Source of the DNA: Pseudomonas sp. REP124 | GTDB taxonomy: Bacteria > Pseudomonadota > Gammaproteobacteria > Pseudomonadales > Pseudomonadaceae | Length of the DNA: 34,916 bases | Reading direction: 5' to 3' | NCBI RefSeq assembly: GCF_020164475.1 | Contig: NZ_JAIQWX010000061.1 | Span: forward strand, 1-34,916 | Part shown: positions 32,731-34,916 of the stretch, piece after piece | Layout: every line of letters starts with the position of its first letter | Numbering within the stretch: the first letter of the stretch is position 1 | The notes under the pieces: generated by a model | Told to the model about the DNA's origin: nothing | Databases searched by the model: none | What the model saw: the letters and a program-made list of their open reading frames with translations, nothing else | Translations under genes and position numbers: made by a program

Positions 32731-33753
32731 TTAGACGAACTTCAATTGCACCGTGGCTTTCAGTTGGCCTGCCTGCGCACCGTTGTAACTGCGCAGCACC
32801 GGATCGGCCCAGGGTGCCAACAGCGGACAATCGCTGTCCTGTTCCAGCACGCCCAGTTGCTTGAGCACGGCGATGGTCACGGCGAACACGCTGGGGAAAT
32901 CGCCATCGCTGACCTTGACCGCCACACCCAGGCCACGGCTGCGGATGCCCACGGTCTGCACGCCATCGGCACCGGTTTTCGCCACCCAGTCGCCATTGGA
33001 AGACAGGGTGATGCCCAAGTCGGCGCGACCGGTGCCGGAGACCATTTCCGGATGGCTGCGCATGGCCTCGAACAGGCGCTTGAGGATCGGATCGAGGCTG
33101 CCATCGCCACCGCCATCACCGCTGGCCAGGCGTGCCCACAACAGGGCCAGTCGCGACAACGGCATGCCCAGGTTCGGCGCGTTGCAGCCGTCGGTGCCGG
33201 TCCACAGTTTGTCTGACGCAACGCCGCTCAGCGACGCGACGACATTCTGGATGTCGCGCTGCAAGGCATGTTCGGGGGTCAGATAGGTCTCGCTGGGCAA
33301 ACCGTGCAGGCGGCAATACGCGAGGAAGCCGCTGTGCTTGCCGGAGCAGTTGTGATGGCGTTGGTCGTAGCGAAAGCCCTGAGGCGGCAGATTATCGACG
33401 GTGTAGAAGTCCGGCAAATGACAGCCGCAGCCGAGGTCTGTGGAAGCCCGCTGGATTTTCGAGAGCATGCCGCTCACGGCATTCACATGGTTCGCTTCCC
33501 CGGAGTGACTGGCGCACATCACGGCCACCTGTTCGTCGGAGAAACCGAAGTGTTCCACGCCGCCATCGCGCACGAACGGGATGGCCTGGAAAGGTTTGAG
33601 CGTAGACCGGGAAAACATCATGGCGGCGGGATCGCCGGCATACGCCAGCAGCGAGCCTTCATTGTCGACAACGGCCACCGAGCCCCAGTGGATGCGCTCC
33701 ACGTGTTCGTTTCGGGTAGCAATGGCCAATGGAACGTGTGCGGGAAAATCCAT
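32731..33753 (-). CDS. L-asparaginase, type II of the Rhizobium etli class
   Basis: This 340-residue protein belongs to the Asparaginase_II family (PF06089 type), unrelated to the E. coli enzymes and typified by the R. etli ReAV enzyme. It hydrolyses asparagine to aspartate and ammonia. Active-site residues are present at matching places: Ser50 and Lys53 (SRSTLKPFQ), Ser82 (CASHSGE), Cys136 and Lys139 (NCSGKHSG) and Cys190 (TDGCNAPN), the last also a zinc ligand in the known structure. No signal peptide is seen, so it is cytoplasmic. It is the first gene before the amino-acid ABC operon and is divergent from a LysR regulator. Confidence 0.88.
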   Translation of the reverse strand: MDFPAHVPLAIATRNEHVERIHWGSVAVVDNEGSLLAYAGDPAAMMFSRSTLKPFQAIPFVRDGGVEHFGFSDEQVAVMCASHSGEANHVNAVSGMLSKIQRASTDLGCGCHLPDFYTVDNLPPQGFRYDQRHHNCSGKHSGFLAYCRLHGLPSETYLTPEHALQRDIQNVVASLSGVASDKLWTGTDGCNAPNLGMPLSRLALLWARLASGDGGGDGSLDPILKRLFEAMRSHPEMVSGTGRADLGITLSSNGDWVAKTGADGVQTVGIRSRGLGVAVKVSDGDFPSVFAVTIAVLKQLGVLEQDSDCPLLAPWADPVLRSYNGAQAGQLKATVQLKFV

Positions 33754-33860
33754 GGTGATCTCGATACTCCAAAGATTGCCCCAAGGATCAATGGTCCTGC
33801 GGGGCCAATACGTGGTCGGTTGTGATGAACGACGTGCGCACTTCGATCGAAAATGAGTCT

Positions 33861-33887
33861 ATATTCCAGCAAATACCGATGGAATAT
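33861..33887. promoter_or_regulatory. Candidate LysR operator in the divergent region
   Basis: ATATTCC and GGAATAT form a perfect 7-bp inverted repeat with 13 nt between. It contains the T-N11-A-like geometry favoured by LysR regulators. It is 51 bp before the lysR start and 108 bp before the asparaginase start, in a 184-nt divergent gap, where such a regulator should bind. Confidence 0.55.
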
Positions 33888-33937
33888 CGCGAAACAGAAT
33901 TCGGTTTTGCACCTGACGCAAAGGCATTCAGCTAACC

Positions 33938-34888
33938 ATGACCTCTGAAACGGCACGTATCGATCATCTGGGCGTCATGAGGGCGCTGGTCAAAGTGGTC
34001 GAACTGGGCACCTTTTCTGCGGCGGCCCGGGAGATGCACGTCTCCCCTTCGACCCTGACCCGCATGATTTCGGCGCTGGAAAAGTCGCTCGGCACCACCC
34101 TGCTGCATCGCACCACGCACATCGTCGCCCTCACCGAAGCAGGCCAGATCTACCACGCCCGGGCGTTGTCGATGATTGCGGATCTGGACGACACCCTGCG
34201 TGTGGTCAGCGATCTCAACCTTGCCCCCAGCGGTCCGCTGAAACTGGTCTCGCCGGTGGCGTTCGGTCGACGTTTTCTTGCGCCCTTGATTGCGCCCTTT
34301 CTTCAAATGTACCCCGGCATCCAGATGGACCTGCGCCTGACCGACAACCACAACGACATGATCGTAGGCGGCTTCGATCTGGATATCCATGAAGGGGAAA
34401 ACCATCTGGAGAACTTGATCGCCTATCCGCTCAGTCGCAACGACTCACTACTGTGCGCGACCCCCGACTATCTGGCGCGCTGCGGCCATCCCGCCAGTCC
34501 GGCAGACCTCAGCGCACATAATTGCCTGATCTACCTGCACCCCGATTCCGACCCTCACTGGTACTTCACCCGGGACGAGGTCAAACACTCGATTTTCCCC
34601 AAGGGCAATCTGCAGTCGGACAACTCGGAGCTGCTGCTTGAGGCGGTGTGTGGGGGATTGGGAATTGCCGAGTTCGAGATCTGGCTGGTGCGGGATCTGC
34701 TGTTGAGCGGTGAATTGCAGATCGTCTTGCCGGACTACCGGTTCGTCAATTCGCTGACTGGCAGGCAGATCTATATGGCGTATCTGCCGAATCGGAGGTA
34801 CTCGACGAAGGTGCGGGTGTTGCGCGAGTTTCTGGAAACTCATCTGAAGGGGATTGGTGAATTGCCGCCTGAACTTTTCAAGGGCTAA
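33938..34888 (+). CDS. LysR-family transcriptional regulator
   Basis: This 316-residue LysR-type regulator has the helix-turn-helix at residues about 10-65 (MRALVKVVELGTFSAAAREM, HVSPSTLTRMISALEKSLGT, LLHRTTHIVALTEAGQIY). Its effector domain begins SGPLKLVSPVAFGRRFLAPL. The effector is unknown. It is divergent from the asparaginase gene and probably controls the asparaginase-ABC-GFA operon as well as itself, through the palindrome at 33861. The ribosome-binding site is weak (CAGCTAACC before the ATG). The overall match is to the AaeR/DsdC-like type with a long C-terminal end. Confidence 0.93.
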   Translation: MTSETARIDHLGVMRALVKVVELGTFSAAAREMHVSPSTLTRMISALEKSLGTTLLHRTTHIVALTEAGQIYHARALSMIADLDDTLRVVSDLNLAPSGPLKLVSPVAFGRRFLAPLIAPFLQMYPGIQMDLRLTDNHNDMIVGGFDLDIHEGENHLENLIAYPLSRNDSLLCATPDYLARCGHPASPADLSAHNCLIYLHPDSDPHWYFTRDEVKHSIFPKGNLQSDNSELLLEAVCGGLGIAEFEIWLVRDLLLSGELQIVLPDYRFVNSLTGRQIYMAYLPNRRYSTKVRVLREFLETHLKGIGELPPELFKG

Positions 34889-34894
34889 AACCAT

Positions 34895-34916
34895 TTGTAG
34901 GAGCCAGGCTTGCCTG
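34895..34916. repeat. Start of a REP-like element at the window edge
   Basis: TTGTAGGAGCCAGGCTTGCC resembles the left unit of the GGAGCGAGC REP family (TGTAGGAGCGAGCTTGCTCG) with changes. The window ends before a mirror unit could be seen, so its pairing is unknown. Confidence 0.55.

Overview
The window reads as chromosomal DNA from a Pseudomonas of the fluorescens-type lineage. The support is a GC-rich sequence packed with paired 'GGAGCGAGC...GCTCGCTCC' and 'GGGAGCGGGC...GCCCGCTCCC' extragenic palindromes, a MexEF-OprN-type efflux operon, OprD- and SphA-type outer-membrane proteins, and a Dmp-type phenol hydroxylase. The genus call is inferred from these signatures, not from a marker gene. 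No insertion sequence, phage gene or CRISPR array is visible.

Layout. 1-4.3 kb: an exported Rossmann-fold protein, a small DUF4287 protein, a luciferase-like flavin oxidoreductase, a type II haloacid-dehalogenase-like hydrolase and an exported metallo-beta-lactamase-fold protein, all on +. 4.3-10.2 kb: mexE-mexF-oprN on -, read from right to left. 10.4-14.2 kb: an orphan polyamine-binding protein, a tRNA-Gln with its terminator, an amidase, and REPIN repeats. 14.2-23.2 kb: the catabolic core. The phenol hydroxylase operon dmpKLMNOP plus an SphA-family outer-membrane gene is on -. The divergent regulator dmpR follows on +, and then catA (catechol 1,2-dioxygenase) on +. 23.2-25.6 kb: an OprD-family porin convergent with catA, then a glutathione S-transferase. 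25.7-28.8 kb: a small membrane protein and a two-gene reverse-transsulfuration operon. 29-34.9 kb: a Rhizobium-etli-type L-asparaginase followed by an acidic/polar amino-acid ABC transporter and a GFA-family gene, with a divergent LysR regulator.

How the catabolic genes fit together. Phenol would enter through the outer membrane, perhaps via SphA and OprD proteins. DmpLNO with effector DmpM and reductase DmpP would hydroxylate it to catechol, and CatA would cleave the ring in the ortho position. Two near-identical sigma-54 promoters are visible, one before dmpK (TGGCATCCTTGTTGCT, - strand) and one before catA (TGGCATCCCGCTTGCT, + strand). Each lies downstream of a pair of XylR/DmpR-type UAS palindromes whose centres are 31 bp apart in both cases. 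This predicts that DmpR drives both the monooxygenase and the ring-cleavage enzyme in response to phenol, flanking its own gene on both sides. No meta-cleavage gene (dmpB-type) and no catBC or catR is in the window.

The most rewarding points to check are the DmpR-controlled catA, the SphA gene as the operon's last cistron behind a strong hairpin, a REP element inside the dmpN-dmpO gap, the exported NAD(P)-type Rossmann protein, and the absence of a MexT-like regulator or recognisable MexT box beside mexE.
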